Below are positions 16,852-24,660 of a stretch of 64,000 bases of DNA, piece by piece. The position numbers and the translations under genes were made by a program. The notes under the pieces were generated by a model that did not search any database, was not told where the DNA came from, and worked only from the letters and a program-made list of their open reading frames with translations. Origin of the DNA: Microbacterium sp. LCT-H2 (GTDB lineage Bacteria > Actinomycetota > Actinomycetes > Actinomycetales > Microbacteriaceae); assembly GCF_001866135.1 (NCBI RefSeq), contig NZ_MODW01000004.1, forward strand, positions 62,001 to 126,000. Direction: 5' to 3'. How positions within the stretch are numbered: the stretch's first letter is position 1; every line of letters begins with the position of its first letter.

Positions 16852-17553
16852 ATGTGGATGCGGCGGAGTGCGGCGGTGGGCGTGCTCGCGGGGACACTGC
16901 TCCTCGCCTCGGCCTGCACCGCTGCACCCTCGTCGCCCCACACGGCACCGATCCCGGAGGTTCCCATGACCGACGCCACGTCCGACCTGCTCGCCGCCGC
17001 CGCCGCGGGAGACGGTGACGCCGTCCGCCGCGCGCTCGACACGGGTGCCGACATCGAGGCCCGCGGCGACGGCGGCATGACTTCCCTGATCGCGGCAACC
17101 AAGGCGAACGACGTCGACGCGGCACGTCTCCTGATCGAGGCCGGCGCCGACGTGAACGCGAAGGACGACATCCAGGACTCCGCCTACCTCTACGCCGGCG
17201 CCCGCGGGCATGACGAGATCCTGCGGATGACCCTGGCGCACGGCGCCGACCTCCGCAGCACGAACCGCTTCGGCGGCACCGCGCTGATCCCCGCGTCCGA
17301 GCGCGGCCTGCTGCCGACGGTCGAGATCCTGCTGGACGCGGGAGTCGATCCGGATCACATCAACAACCTCGGCTGGACCGCCCTGCACGAGGCGATCGTG
17401 CTCGGCGATGGGTCCGCCCGCTACGTCGAGGTGGTGCGCGCTCTCCTCGACGGCGGCGCCGATGCGACCATCCGCGACGGCGACGGGGTGCTGCCGCTGG
17501 ACCTTGCGACCGACCGCGGGTACGACGCCATCGCCGCTGAGCTCCGGCGGTGA
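16852..17553 (+). CDS. Ankyrin-repeat lipoprotein
   Basis: The 233-residue protein opens with a lipoprotein signal, GVLAGTLLLASAC, with lipobox LASAC near residue 22. After a short linker it has about five ankyrin repeats (GDAVRRALDTGADIEARGDGG, then ARLLIEAGADVNAKD, VEILLDAGVDPDHIN and VRALLDGGADATIRD). It is probably an exported scaffold whose partner is unknown. A TATACC box 6 nt upstream of the ATG suggests a leaderless transcript, and ATG 16858 is an alternative start. Its TGA overlaps the GTG of a TauE-like permease, so the two are co-translated and may act together. Confidence 0.8.
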   Translation: MWMRRSAAVGVLAGTLLLASACTAAPSSPHTAPIPEVPMTDATSDLLAAAAAGDGDAVRRALDTGADIEARGDGGMTSLIAATKANDVDAARLLIEAGADVNAKDDIQDSAYLYAGARGHDEILRMTLAHGADLRSTNRFGGTALIPASERGLLPTVEILLDAGVDPDHINNLGWTALHEAIVLGDGSARYVEVVRALLDGGADATIRDGDGVLPLDLATDRGYDAIAAELRR

Positions 17554-18299
17554 CAGCACTCGATCCCTGGGCCTGGGCCGCGCTCGGCGTGGCCGCGGTC
17601 GTCATCGGGATCTCGAAGACCGCTCTTCCGGGCGGCAGCATCCTCGCGATCGCCCTGTTCGCCGCGGTCCTCCCCGCCCGCACCTCCACGGCGGCGACAC
17701 TTCTGCTGCTGATGGTGGGCGACGTCTTCGCGCTCCTCGCCTATCGACGGCACGCCCACTGGCCCACGCTGCTTCGGCTCGCACCGGCGGTCGTGGCCGG
17801 ACTCCTCCTCGGCTTCGCCTTCCTCGCCCTGACCGGAGACGGGGTCGTGCGCCGCGCCATCGGCGTGACCCTGCTGCTGATGATCGCCGTGACGCTGTGG
17901 CGGCGATGGCGGCAGGCGCGGGCGGAGCAGGAGGCGGCGGCGCGGGGCGGCGCGCTGCTGGCCGGCGTCTACGGCACGCTCGGGGGCTTCACGACCATGG
18001 TGGCCAACGCGGGCGGGCCGGTCATGTCGATGTACTTCCTCGCCACGCGGACACCCGTCCAGGTCTTTCTCGGCACCTCCGCCTGGTTCTTCGCGATCAT
18101 CAACGTGATCAAGGTGCCGTTCCTCGCCGGCATCGGACTGTTCACCGGGCCCGTGCTGCTCACCGATGCGATCCTCGCGCCGCTCGTGGTGCTCGGCGCG
18201 CTGCTCGGGCTGCGGGTGGCGCGGCGCCTGGACCAGCGGCTCTTCGACCGCATCGTGATCGTGCTGACGATCCTCGGCGCCGTGTACCTGCTGCTCTAG
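17550..18299 (+). CDS. TauE/SafE-family sulfite or organosulfonate exporter-like permease
   Basis: The 249-residue protein has about eight predicted membrane segments and the family hallmarks: an N-terminal VIGISKTALPGG and a second half with GGFTTMVANAGGPVMSMY. These two inverted halves form the TauE/SafE fold. Members move sulfite, sulfoacetate or other small anions, and substrate cannot be predicted. The GTG start overlaps the stop of the ankyrin lipoprotein gene by 4 nt. A REP-like repeat follows the stop codon directly. Confidence 0.85.
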   Translation: MTALDPWAWAALGVAAVVIGISKTALPGGSILAIALFAAVLPARTSTAATLLLLMVGDVFALLAYRRHAHWPTLLRLAPAVVAGLLLGFAFLALTGDGVVRRAIGVTLLLMIAVTLWRRWRQARAEQEAAARGGALLAGVYGTLGGFTTMVANAGGPVMSMYFLATRTPVQVFLGTSAWFFAIINVIKVPFLAGIGLFTGPVLLTDAILAPLVVLGALLGLRVARRLDQRLFDRIVIVLTILGAVYLLL

Positions 18300-18369
18300 C
18301 CCTTGGACAGGCTCTAGCCCTTCGACGGACTCAGGGGCCCAAGCGTGGGTCGCTGAGCCTGTCGAAGCG
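18300..18369. repeat. REP-like repeat with TTCGAC...GTCGAA arms
   Basis: CCCTTCGACGGACTCAGGGG (18318-18337) and an inverted GGTCGCTGAGCCTGTCGAAG (18348-18367) can form a hairpin. A third partial unit, CCTTGGACAGGCTC, is at 18301-18314. The element fills the gap between the convergent TauE-like and SDR genes. Related units occur at 30742, 48494 and 59913. Confidence 0.7.
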
Positions 18370-18371
18370 CA

Positions 18372-19205
18372 TCAGTCCAGGAAGATGTCCGGGAACAGCG
18401 CGCTGTCCGGAGTCCCGGGGACGGCGGCGTAGCCCGAGAAGTCGGTGACGCCGTTCGCCTCGAGCACGTCCTCCACGATCAGCGACTGTCCCGTGTACGT
18501 GCGCGCCGGCTGGGTGAGCACGGCGTAGGCGGCGTCGGCGTAGATGTCGGCGGTCCGACTCGCGGCCATCACCTTGTCGCCGCCGAGGAGGTTCTGCACC
18601 GCGGCCGTCGCGATCGTCGTGCGCGGCCACAGCGTGTTGGCGGCGATGCCGTCGGCCGCGAACTCCGCCGCGAGTCCGAGCGTGACCATCGTCATCCCGT
18701 ACTTGGCCAGCGTGTACCCGGTGTGCGCGCCCAGCCACTTCGGCGTGGGATTCAGGGGCGGCGAGAGGGAGAGGATGTGCGGGTTCTCGGCGTCCTTGAG
18801 GATGGGCACGGCGGCCCGGGAGAGCATGAAGGTGCCGCGGACGTTCACGTCCTGCATCAGGTCGTACTTCTTCGCGGAGAGGTCGAGTGACCGGGAGAGG
18901 TCGATGACGCTGGCGTTGTTGAGGACGATGTCGATCCCGCCGAACTCGCCCTGCGTCTTCATGACGGCCTCGGTGATCTGGTCGTCGTCCCGCACGTCGC
19001 CCACGATCGGCAGGGCCTGGCCGCCGGCGGCGCGGATCTGCTCGGCCGCACTGTGCACGGTGCCCTCAAGTTTCGGGTGCGGGGTGTCCGTCTTCGCGAG
19101 CATCGCGATGTTCGCCCCGTCCGCGGCCGCGCGCAGGGCGATCGCGAGGCCGATCCCGCGGCTGCCGCCCGACATGAGGATGGTCTTTCCGGCGAGTGTG
19201 CTCAT
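18372..19205 (-). CDS. Short-chain dehydrogenase/reductase, HSDL2-like
   Basis: The 277-residue NAD(P)-dependent enzyme has the SDR cofactor motif GGSRGIGLAIA (about residues 13-23), NNAS (about 93) and the active-site YTLAK (about 163-167). The canonical catalytic serine is in LSLSPP (about 147). The SPPLNP stretch and tail resemble the HSDL2 group of lipid-related dehydrogenases. The start at 19205 excludes an in-frame upstream extension that is only translation of repeat copy 5. It lies downstream of a second SDR gene on the same strand, with the repeat between them, so co-transcription is uncertain. Confidence 0.82.
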   Translation of the reverse strand: MSTLAGKTILMSGGSRGIGLAIALRAAADGANIAMLAKTDTPHPKLEGTVHSAAEQIRAAGGQALPIVGDVRDDDQITEAVMKTQGEFGGIDIVLNNASVIDLSRSLDLSAKKYDLMQDVNVRGTFMLSRAAVPILKDAENPHILSLSPPLNPTPKWLGAHTGYTLAKYGMTMVTLGLAAEFAADGIAANTLWPRTTIATAAVQNLLGGDKVMAASRTADIYADAAYAVLTQPARTYTGQSLIVEDVLEANGVTDFSGYAAVPGTPDSALFPDIFLD

Positions 19206-19214
19206 GGTTCTCGT

Positions 19215-19273
19215 TTCGAATCGCTTGATTGGCTGGATTTCCGGGTCGAATCGGGTCATTCGGGCGATTCGAA
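19215..19273. repeat. 59-bp palindromic repeat, copy 5
   Basis: TTCGAATCGC and GCGATTCGAA ends, with a less perfect inner stem. It lies between two same-strand SDR genes, 10 nt upstream of the start codon of one and 12 nt after the stop of the other. Confidence 0.8.
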
Positions 19274-19284
19274 GCCGGGAGGGG

Positions 19285-20043
19285 TCACCGCGGGGCCATG
19301 CGGATGGCGCCGTCGAGGCGGATGGTCTCGCCGTTGAGGTAGCCGTTCTCGACGATCTGCTGCACGAGGGCGGCGTACTCGTCCGGGCGTCCGAGACGAG
19401 CGGGGAACGGCACCTGCTGTCCGAGGGAGTCCTGCGCCTCCTGCGGAAGCCCCATGAGCATCGGGGTCTCCATGATGCCGGGGGCGATCGTGCACACGCG
19501 GATGGCGTGACGGGCGAGCTCGCGGGCGATCGGCAGCGTCATGGCGTGCACGCCGCCCTTGGACGCCGAGTACGCCGGCTGCCCGATCTGTCCGTCGAAC
19601 GCCGCGACGCTCGCGGTGTTGACGATGACGCCGCGCTCCTCGTCGTGCAGCTCGTTCGCGGCGATGACGGCGGCGGCCTGGGAGATCACGTTGAACGTGC
19701 CGACGAGGTTGATCCGCACGATCCGCTCGAAGTCGGCGAGCACGGCGGGCGTGCCGTCCCGGTCGAGCACCTTGGCGGGCGGGGCGATGCCGGCGCAGTT
19801 GACGACGACCCGCAGCGGTGCGGCGGCCTGTGCCGCGGCGACGGCGGCCTTGACCTCGTCGACGCTCGTCACATCCGCGGGCACGAAGAGACCGCCGAGC
19901 TCGGACGCGACCTCCTCCCCCTTCGACGAGCCGAGGTCGATGATCGTGACGTGGGCTCCGGCGGCGGTGAGCCGACGGGCGGCGGCCAGCCCGAGTCCGG
20001 AGGCGCCGCCGGTGACGAGGGCACCCTGTCCGCTGATCTGCAT
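19285..20043 (-). CDS. Short-chain dehydrogenase, 3-hydroxyacyl-CoA dehydrogenase type 2-like
   Basis: The 252-residue classical SDR shows GGASGLGLAAA (about residues 13-23), the acidic NAD-selecting residue in IIDLG (about 36), NCAG (about 84) and active-site SVAAFDGQIGQPAYSASK, giving catalytic Ser, Tyr and Lys at about 147-165. PGIMETPML in the C-terminal half is typical of the human HSD17B10-like group that oxidises 3-hydroxyacyl-CoA. AAGGAGA precedes the ATG, and a TAGGCT box at 20095-20100 on the minus strand gives a short leader. The substrate is inferred from family resemblance. Confidence 0.83.
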   Translation of the reverse strand: MQISGQGALVTGGASGLGLAAARRLTAAGAHVTIIDLGSSKGEEVASELGGLFVPADVTSVDEVKAAVAAAQAAAPLRVVVNCAGIAPPAKVLDRDGTPAVLADFERIVRINLVGTFNVISQAAAVIAANELHDEERGVIVNTASVAAFDGQIGQPAYSASKGGVHAMTLPIARELARHAIRVCTIAPGIMETPMLMGLPQEAQDSLGQQVPFPARLGRPDEYAALVQQIVENGYLNGETIRLDGAIRMAPR

Positions 20044-20175
20044 CTGAAGTTCTCCTTCGAACGTCGTCGTGCGACATGCCTGGAACGCAGTCCCAGCCTA
20101 TGCGGTTCTTGGTGTCACCGCAGGCCCGCCGCGTCGACCCGAGCCTACGACACGGAGGTCGGGCAGGATGAGGAG

Positions 20176-20901
20176 GTGAGCATTCCCGCAGCCTCCGTCG
20201 AGATCCCCGCCCGGGTGCGCGAACTCGCCGCCGGGGCCGGGCTGACCCCGGTGTGGCGCAACGCGATCGGCGGCCTGACCTTCCGCACGGACGACGGCCG
20301 CTACATCAAATGGGGTCCCCGCGATCCCGAGGCGAACATGCGTGACGAGGCCGAGCGGATGCGCTGGGCCCGCACCTGGATCACGGTGCCCGAGGTGCTC
20401 TCCCAGGGCGAGGATGAGGCGCACGAGTGGCTCGTGACCGCGGCCCTCCCCGGCAGCAGTGCGGTGGATCCGCGCTGGGCGTCGTCCCCCGAGACCGCCG
20501 TCCGCGCAGTCGGGCTCGGCCTGCGCCTGCTGCACGACGCCCTCCCCGTCGCGGAGTGCCCGTGGACGTGGAGCCCGGCGGAGCGCATCGCGAACGCGGC
20601 CGCCCGCGGCACGCTGGTGCCGACCGACCTGCACACGCCGCCGTCGGTCGACCGGCTGGTGGTCTGCCACGGCGACGCGTGCCTGCCGAACACCCTGCTC
20701 GACGACGACGGCCACCCGCTCGCCCATGTCGACCTCGCCGCGCTCGGGGTCGCCGACCGATGGGCGGACATCGCCGTCGCCGCCATGAGCACGCTGTGGA
20801 ACTTCGGACCCGGCTGGGAGGACACCCTCATCGCGGCCTACGGCGTCGAGCCCGACCACGTCCGGCTGGAGTACTACCGACGCCTCTGGAACGAGACCTG
20901 A
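20176..20901 (+). CDS. APH(3')-like phosphotransferase
   Basis: The 241-residue kinase-fold protein has a lysine-containing YIKWGP near residue 43, the catalytic loop HGDACLPN beginning at residue 165 (Asp167, Asn172), and the magnesium-binding VDLAALGVADRW with Asp186. The HGDxCLPN and VADRWxDIA patterns are the ones seen in aminoglycoside 3'-phosphotransferases rather than in generic APH-fold kinases. It is about 20 residues shorter than characterised APH(3') enzymes. It starts with GTG, with either a CAGGAT box or GAGGAG just before it. No mobile element adjoins it, so it is probably intrinsic and its true substrate is open. Confidence 0.78.
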   Translation: MSIPAASVEIPARVRELAAGAGLTPVWRNAIGGLTFRTDDGRYIKWGPRDPEANMRDEAERMRWARTWITVPEVLSQGEDEAHEWLVTAALPGSSAVDPRWASSPETAVRAVGLGLRLLHDALPVAECPWTWSPAERIANAAARGTLVPTDLHTPPSVDRLVVCHGDACLPNTLLDDDGHPLAHVDLAALGVADRWADIAVAAMSTLWNFGPGWEDTLIAAYGVEPDHVRLEYYRRLWNET

Positions 20902-20913
20902 TCCCGCCCCGGC

Positions 20914-22386
20914 TCACGCCTCCGGGTGCGCGTCGCTCAAGAGGCTCCCGTCGGCGGGGCGCCGATCCCACGAGGGCTTCCGCAGCGCGTAGAAGAGCAG
21001 CGGCGGGGCGCCGAGCACGACGATCACCGCCCCGACGATCCACGGGTACGCGGCCGCCGGGAACGCGGTGAAGCCGTCGGGCGGGATGAAGGCGAGCAGG
21101 AACGCCGCGAGGCAGGCGAAGAACCCGACCCCGGCGACGAACGGGAGGGCCTTCACGCGGTAGGCACGGGGGACGTCCGGTGCCTTCCGCCGCAGCACCA
21201 TCGCCGAGGCGAACATGAGCATGTACATGATGAGGTACAGCGCGGCGGCCATGTCGATCAGCGCGACGAAGGCCGCGCTGACGTTGGGCACGATGATGAA
21301 GATCGCCGCGAGGATCGTGACGATGGTCCCCTGGAGCATGAGGATGCCCGACTGGACCCCGGCCTTGTTCCGCTTCTGCAGCAGCGGCGGGAGCAGCCCC
21401 GTCTCCGCCGCCGCCAGCACGCCCTTGGACGGACCGGCGACCCACGTCACGACCGAGGCGAGGGCACCGGCGGCGATGAGCGCGGAGACCACGGCCGTCG
21501 CCCACCCCATGTCCCAGTGGTCGAAGTACTCCCCGAACGCGAGCATGATGCCGTTCGTCAGCCCGAGCTCCTTCTTCGGCACCGCGACTGCGATCGCGAT
21601 GGTCGGCAGGATGAAGACGAGCAGGATGAGGCCGGCGGCGAGGAACACCGAGCGCGGGTAGCCCTTGCCCGGATCCTTCATCTGGTTCACGTGCACCGCG
21701 TTGACCTCCATGCCGGCGTAGGCCAGCACGTTCGACACGATCAGCACGATGGATGCGAGACCCGTGAACGGCGGGATCACCGCCGAGGCCTCGAGCGGCA
21801 CCTGGCTCTTCTCTCCGCTGAAGACCCACACCGCGCCGAACACGATGAGCAGCACCGCGGGGAAGAGCGTGCCGAGGATGCCGCCCCAGGAGCCGAGCTT
21901 GGCGAAGAGATCGCCGCCGCGGAGGGTGACCAGGGTGGCGCCCCAGTAGCAGACGATGATGATGACGGCGGTGAAGAACCCGGAGCTGGACAGCGAGGGG
22001 TCGAGGAACACGAAGGCGAGAGCGCCGGCCACGAACGCGAGCTGCGTCGGGAACCAGACGACGTTCTGGATCCACTGCAGCCACACCGCGGTGAAGCCCC
22101 ACCGGTTGCCGAGGGCCTCGCGCACCCACACGTACACCCCGCCCTTCCAGCCCGTCGCGAGCTCCGCGGCGACGAGGGCGGTGGGGACGAGGAAGAGCAC
22201 CGCGGGGATGAGGTACAGCGTGATGCTGCCGAGGCCGTAGATCGCCATCGCGGGCAGGGACCGCAGGCTCGCCACGACGACGAGGGTGAGCAGGGCGAGC
22301 TGGCCGATGCCGAGGACGGCGACGGCGGGACGGGAGATGCGCGGCGTGGAGGTGGCGCCGGTGGCACCGGACTGCGGGGCGGACAT
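20914..22386 (-). CDS. gadC: Glutamate/GABA antiporter, APC superfamily
   Basis: The 490-residue inner-membrane protein has about twelve predicted helices and features of the GadC group of amino-acid/polyamine/organocation transporters: GWKGGVYVWVREALG near residue 80 and a mid-protein LAYAGMEVNAVHVNQMKDP. It lies 9 nt downstream of glutamate decarboxylase on the same strand. It would exchange external glutamate for internal GABA, which together with the decarboxylase consumes cytosolic protons and gives acid resistance. The C-terminal tail after the last helix is about 20 residues, shorter than the E. coli pH-sensing plug. Confidence 0.88.
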   Translation of the reverse strand: MSAPQSGATGATSTPRISRPAVAVLGIGQLALLTLVVVASLRSLPAMAIYGLGSITLYLIPAVLFLVPTALVAAELATGWKGGVYVWVREALGNRWGFTAVWLQWIQNVVWFPTQLAFVAGALAFVFLDPSLSSSGFFTAVIIIVCYWGATLVTLRGGDLFAKLGSWGGILGTLFPAVLLIVFGAVWVFSGEKSQVPLEASAVIPPFTGLASIVLIVSNVLAYAGMEVNAVHVNQMKDPGKGYPRSVFLAAGLILLVFILPTIAIAVAVPKKELGLTNGIMLAFGEYFDHWDMGWATAVVSALIAAGALASVVTWVAGPSKGVLAAAETGLLPPLLQKRNKAGVQSGILMLQGTIVTILAAIFIIVPNVSAAFVALIDMAAALYLIMYMLMFASAMVLRRKAPDVPRAYRVKALPFVAGVGFFACLAAFLLAFIPPDGFTAFPAAAYPWIVGAVIVVLGAPPLLFYALRKPSWDRRPADGSLLSDAHPEA

Positions 22387-22395
22387 GTCGGCCCC

Positions 22396-23766
22396 CTAGT
22401 GGTGGAACGCCGAGTCGGGGTGGTCGGACGGCATGGGAGCCGTGAGCGCGTCGAGGTGGGCCACCTCGGCGGTGATGGCGTCGAGCAGCTCGGCGGCCAG
22501 ATCCATGCTGAGCCCGTTGCGCACGACGATCCGCTGCACCGTGAGGTCTTGGAGATCCGCGGGCATGGGGTAGGCGGGCACGAGCCAGCCGCGCATCCGG
22601 AGCCGATCCTGCAGGTGGTAGAGCGTCCACTTGTCGGTGTGCCCGTCCTTCAGGCGCCAGGCGAAGACGGGGATGTCGCTCCCGTCGTTCCACAGCTCGA
22701 ACGCGTCGAGCTTCGCGATCCCCGCGGACAGGAACTTCGCCACGTCCTGCGAGGCCTGCTGCACGGCCCGGTAGCCCTCGAACCCGAGGCGGAGGAACAG
22801 GTAGTACTGCAGCAGCACCTGAGCGCCAGGGCGGGAGAAGTTCAGGGCGAAGGTCGGCATCTCCCCGCCGAGATAGCTCACCTGGAACACCAGGTCCTCC
22901 GGCAGCCACTGCGCGTCGCGCCAGACCACCCAGCCGAGACCGGGGTAGACGAGACCGTACTTGTGCCCCGAGGTGCTGATCGAGTGCACGCGCTCCAACC
23001 GGAAGTCCCAGACCAGGTCGGGCTGGAGGAACGGGGCGATCATCGCGCCCGAGGCGCCGTCCACGTGGATCGGGATGTCGAGACCCGTCTTCTCCTGGAT
23101 CGCATCCAGCGCCGCGGCGATCTCGGCCACCGGCTCGTACATGCCGGTGTAGGTGACGCCCATGATGGCGACGACCCCGATGGTGTTCTCGTCCACGTAC
23201 TTCTCGAGGTCGTGTCCGTCGAGCGTCTTGTGCTCCTCGCTGATGGGCACGTAGCGCGGTTCGACGTCGAAGTAGTTGCAGAACTTCTCCCAGCACACCT
23301 GCACGGCGCTCGACATCACGAGGTTCGGCGTGGAGGTGTCCTTGCCGGCGGCACGGCGGGCCTGCTGCCAGCGACGCTTGAACGCGAGACCGCCGAGCAT
23401 GCACGCCTCGGAGGAGCCGATGGTCGAGGTGCCGATGCTCTTCGCCGCGTCCGGCGCCTTCCAGAGGTTCGCGAGCATGTGCCAGCAGTTGTCCTCGATG
23501 GCGGCGGTCTGCGGATACTCGTCCTTGTCGATCATGTTCTTGTCGAAGGAGGCCATGTAGACCTGCTTCGCCTCGTCGTCCATCCAGGTGCTGACGAAGG
23601 TGGCGAGGTTGAGGCGCGCGTTGCCGTCGAGGATGGTCTCGTCCTCGACGATCTGCTTCGCCGTCGCGGGAAGCGACTCGGAATCCGGGATGACGTGTCG
23701 CGGTGCGACGGTGGCCTCACCCGGCCGCGTGAAGAGCGGCTGGTCGTCGGCGGAGGAGATGCTCAT
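22396..23766 (-). CDS. gadB: Glutamate decarboxylase
   Basis: The 456-residue PLP enzyme converts glutamate to GABA and CO2, using a proton. IHVDGASGAMIAPF holds the cofactor aspartate and STSGHKYG the Schiff-base lysine at residue 269. GSSEACMLGGLAFKRRW near residue 118 matches bacterial Gad. The last residues are SAFHH. In E. coli GadB a near-terminal histidine closes the active site at neutral pH, and the paired histidines here could do the same. GAAAGGGA precedes the ATG at 23766. The antiporter follows 9 nt downstream, forming a gadBC operon. Confidence 0.95.
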   Translation of the reverse strand: MSISSADDQPLFTRPGEATVAPRHVIPDSESLPATAKQIVEDETILDGNARLNLATFVSTWMDDEAKQVYMASFDKNMIDKDEYPQTAAIEDNCWHMLANLWKAPDAAKSIGTSTIGSSEACMLGGLAFKRRWQQARRAAGKDTSTPNLVMSSAVQVCWEKFCNYFDVEPRYVPISEEHKTLDGHDLEKYVDENTIGVVAIMGVTYTGMYEPVAEIAAALDAIQEKTGLDIPIHVDGASGAMIAPFLQPDLVWDFRLERVHSISTSGHKYGLVYPGLGWVVWRDAQWLPEDLVFQVSYLGGEMPTFALNFSRPGAQVLLQYYLFLRLGFEGYRAVQQASQDVAKFLSAGIAKLDAFELWNDGSDIPVFAWRLKDGHTDKWTLYHLQDRLRMRGWLVPAYPMPADLQDLTVQRIVVRNGLSMDLAAELLDAITAEVAHLDALTAPMPSDHPDSAFHH

Positions 23767-23868
23767 GGGACGTCCCTTTCGGTCGGTGTCGATTGGCACT
23801 GTCTCCAGCGGACGCTAGACCGGCCACTCGCGCCACCTCTACGGGCCCTCGTCCGAAAGGGGTGAGGG

Positions 23869-24660
23869 TCAGGACGGCCCGAGGATGAAGTTCCAGGCGC
23901 CGGTCGCGACCGCAGCGGCGATCGCCGTCGCGGAGATCGCGGCCCCGACGGCGAGCAGAATCCACTCCGGCGCGCCGAAGCGCGACTCCCGCGCCCACGT
24001 CCGCCGTCCCGCCGCCCCGAAGCCGCGTGCCTCCATCGCGGTCGCGAGCTTGGCGCCGCGGCGGATCGACAGCACAAGCAGGGCGAAGGCCATGCCGATG
24101 AAGCGGCGGATGCGTCCGCGGTCGGCGACGCCGCGCGCCCGGCGGGCGAGCTCGAGGGCGCGCCAATCGTCGAGGAACAGTCCGGCCATGCGCAGGCCGG
24201 CGAGCGCACCCAGCACGAAACGGGCCGGAAGCCGAAGGATCTGCCCGAGGCCGTCGGCGAGGTCCGTGGGATCGACCGTGATGAAGAGCACCACCGAGGG
24301 CAGGGCGATCGCGAGCACCCGGAGCATCGTGGCGACGGCGAGCGCGAGCGACCCCTCGCTGATGCGGAGCACGAACCAGTCGACGTAGACGGTGCCGCTC
24401 GTCTCGCCGTAGAGGGCGATGGTGAGACCGGTCAGCGGCGCCGCGAGCCAGACCGGCCACGTGCGCACCCAGAACTCCCGCCAGCCGATGCCCGCGAAGA
24501 GGAACAGCACCGCTTCGAGCACCAGCGCGACAGCCGCCGACACCGGGTCGAGGGTGAGGACCAGCGGCACGGCGATGAGCGCGCTGACCCCGAGCTTCGC
24601 GACCGGATTGATCCGGGCGACGACGCCGGTGCGGGTGGGCGCGGGGGCGAGAGCCGTCAT
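23869..24660 (-). CDS. ykoC: Thiamine-precursor ECF transporter, transmembrane (T) component
   Basis: The 263-residue protein has about five to six membrane helices and two Ala-Arg-Gly coupling motifs (ARRARG near residue 172 and AMEARG near residue 209), the signature of ECF T-components that connect the ATPases to the substrate-binding subunit. It is the third gene of a ykoE-ykoD-ykoC operon, its ATG overlapping the ykoD stop by 4 nt. A TPP riboswitch controls the operon, which supports import of thiamine or its pyrimidine precursor HMP. Confidence 0.9.
   Translation of the reverse strand: MTALAPAPTRTGVVARINPVAKLGVSALIAVPLVLTLDPVSAAVALVLEAVLFLFAGIGWREFWVRTWPVWLAAPLTGLTIALYGETSGTVYVDWFVLRISEGSLALAVATMLRVLAIALPSVVLFITVDPTDLADGLGQILRLPARFVLGALAGLRMAGLFLDDWRALELARRARGVADRGRIRRFIGMAFALLVLSIRRGAKLATAMEARGFGAAGRRTWARESRFGAPEWILLAVGAAISATAIAAAVATGAWNFILGPS

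Noticed and set aside
20926..23865. A 979-codon plus-strand open frame opposite gadB and gadC
   Set aside because: The minus-strand genes have clear family motifs and codon bias. The plus frame is an antisense shadow.
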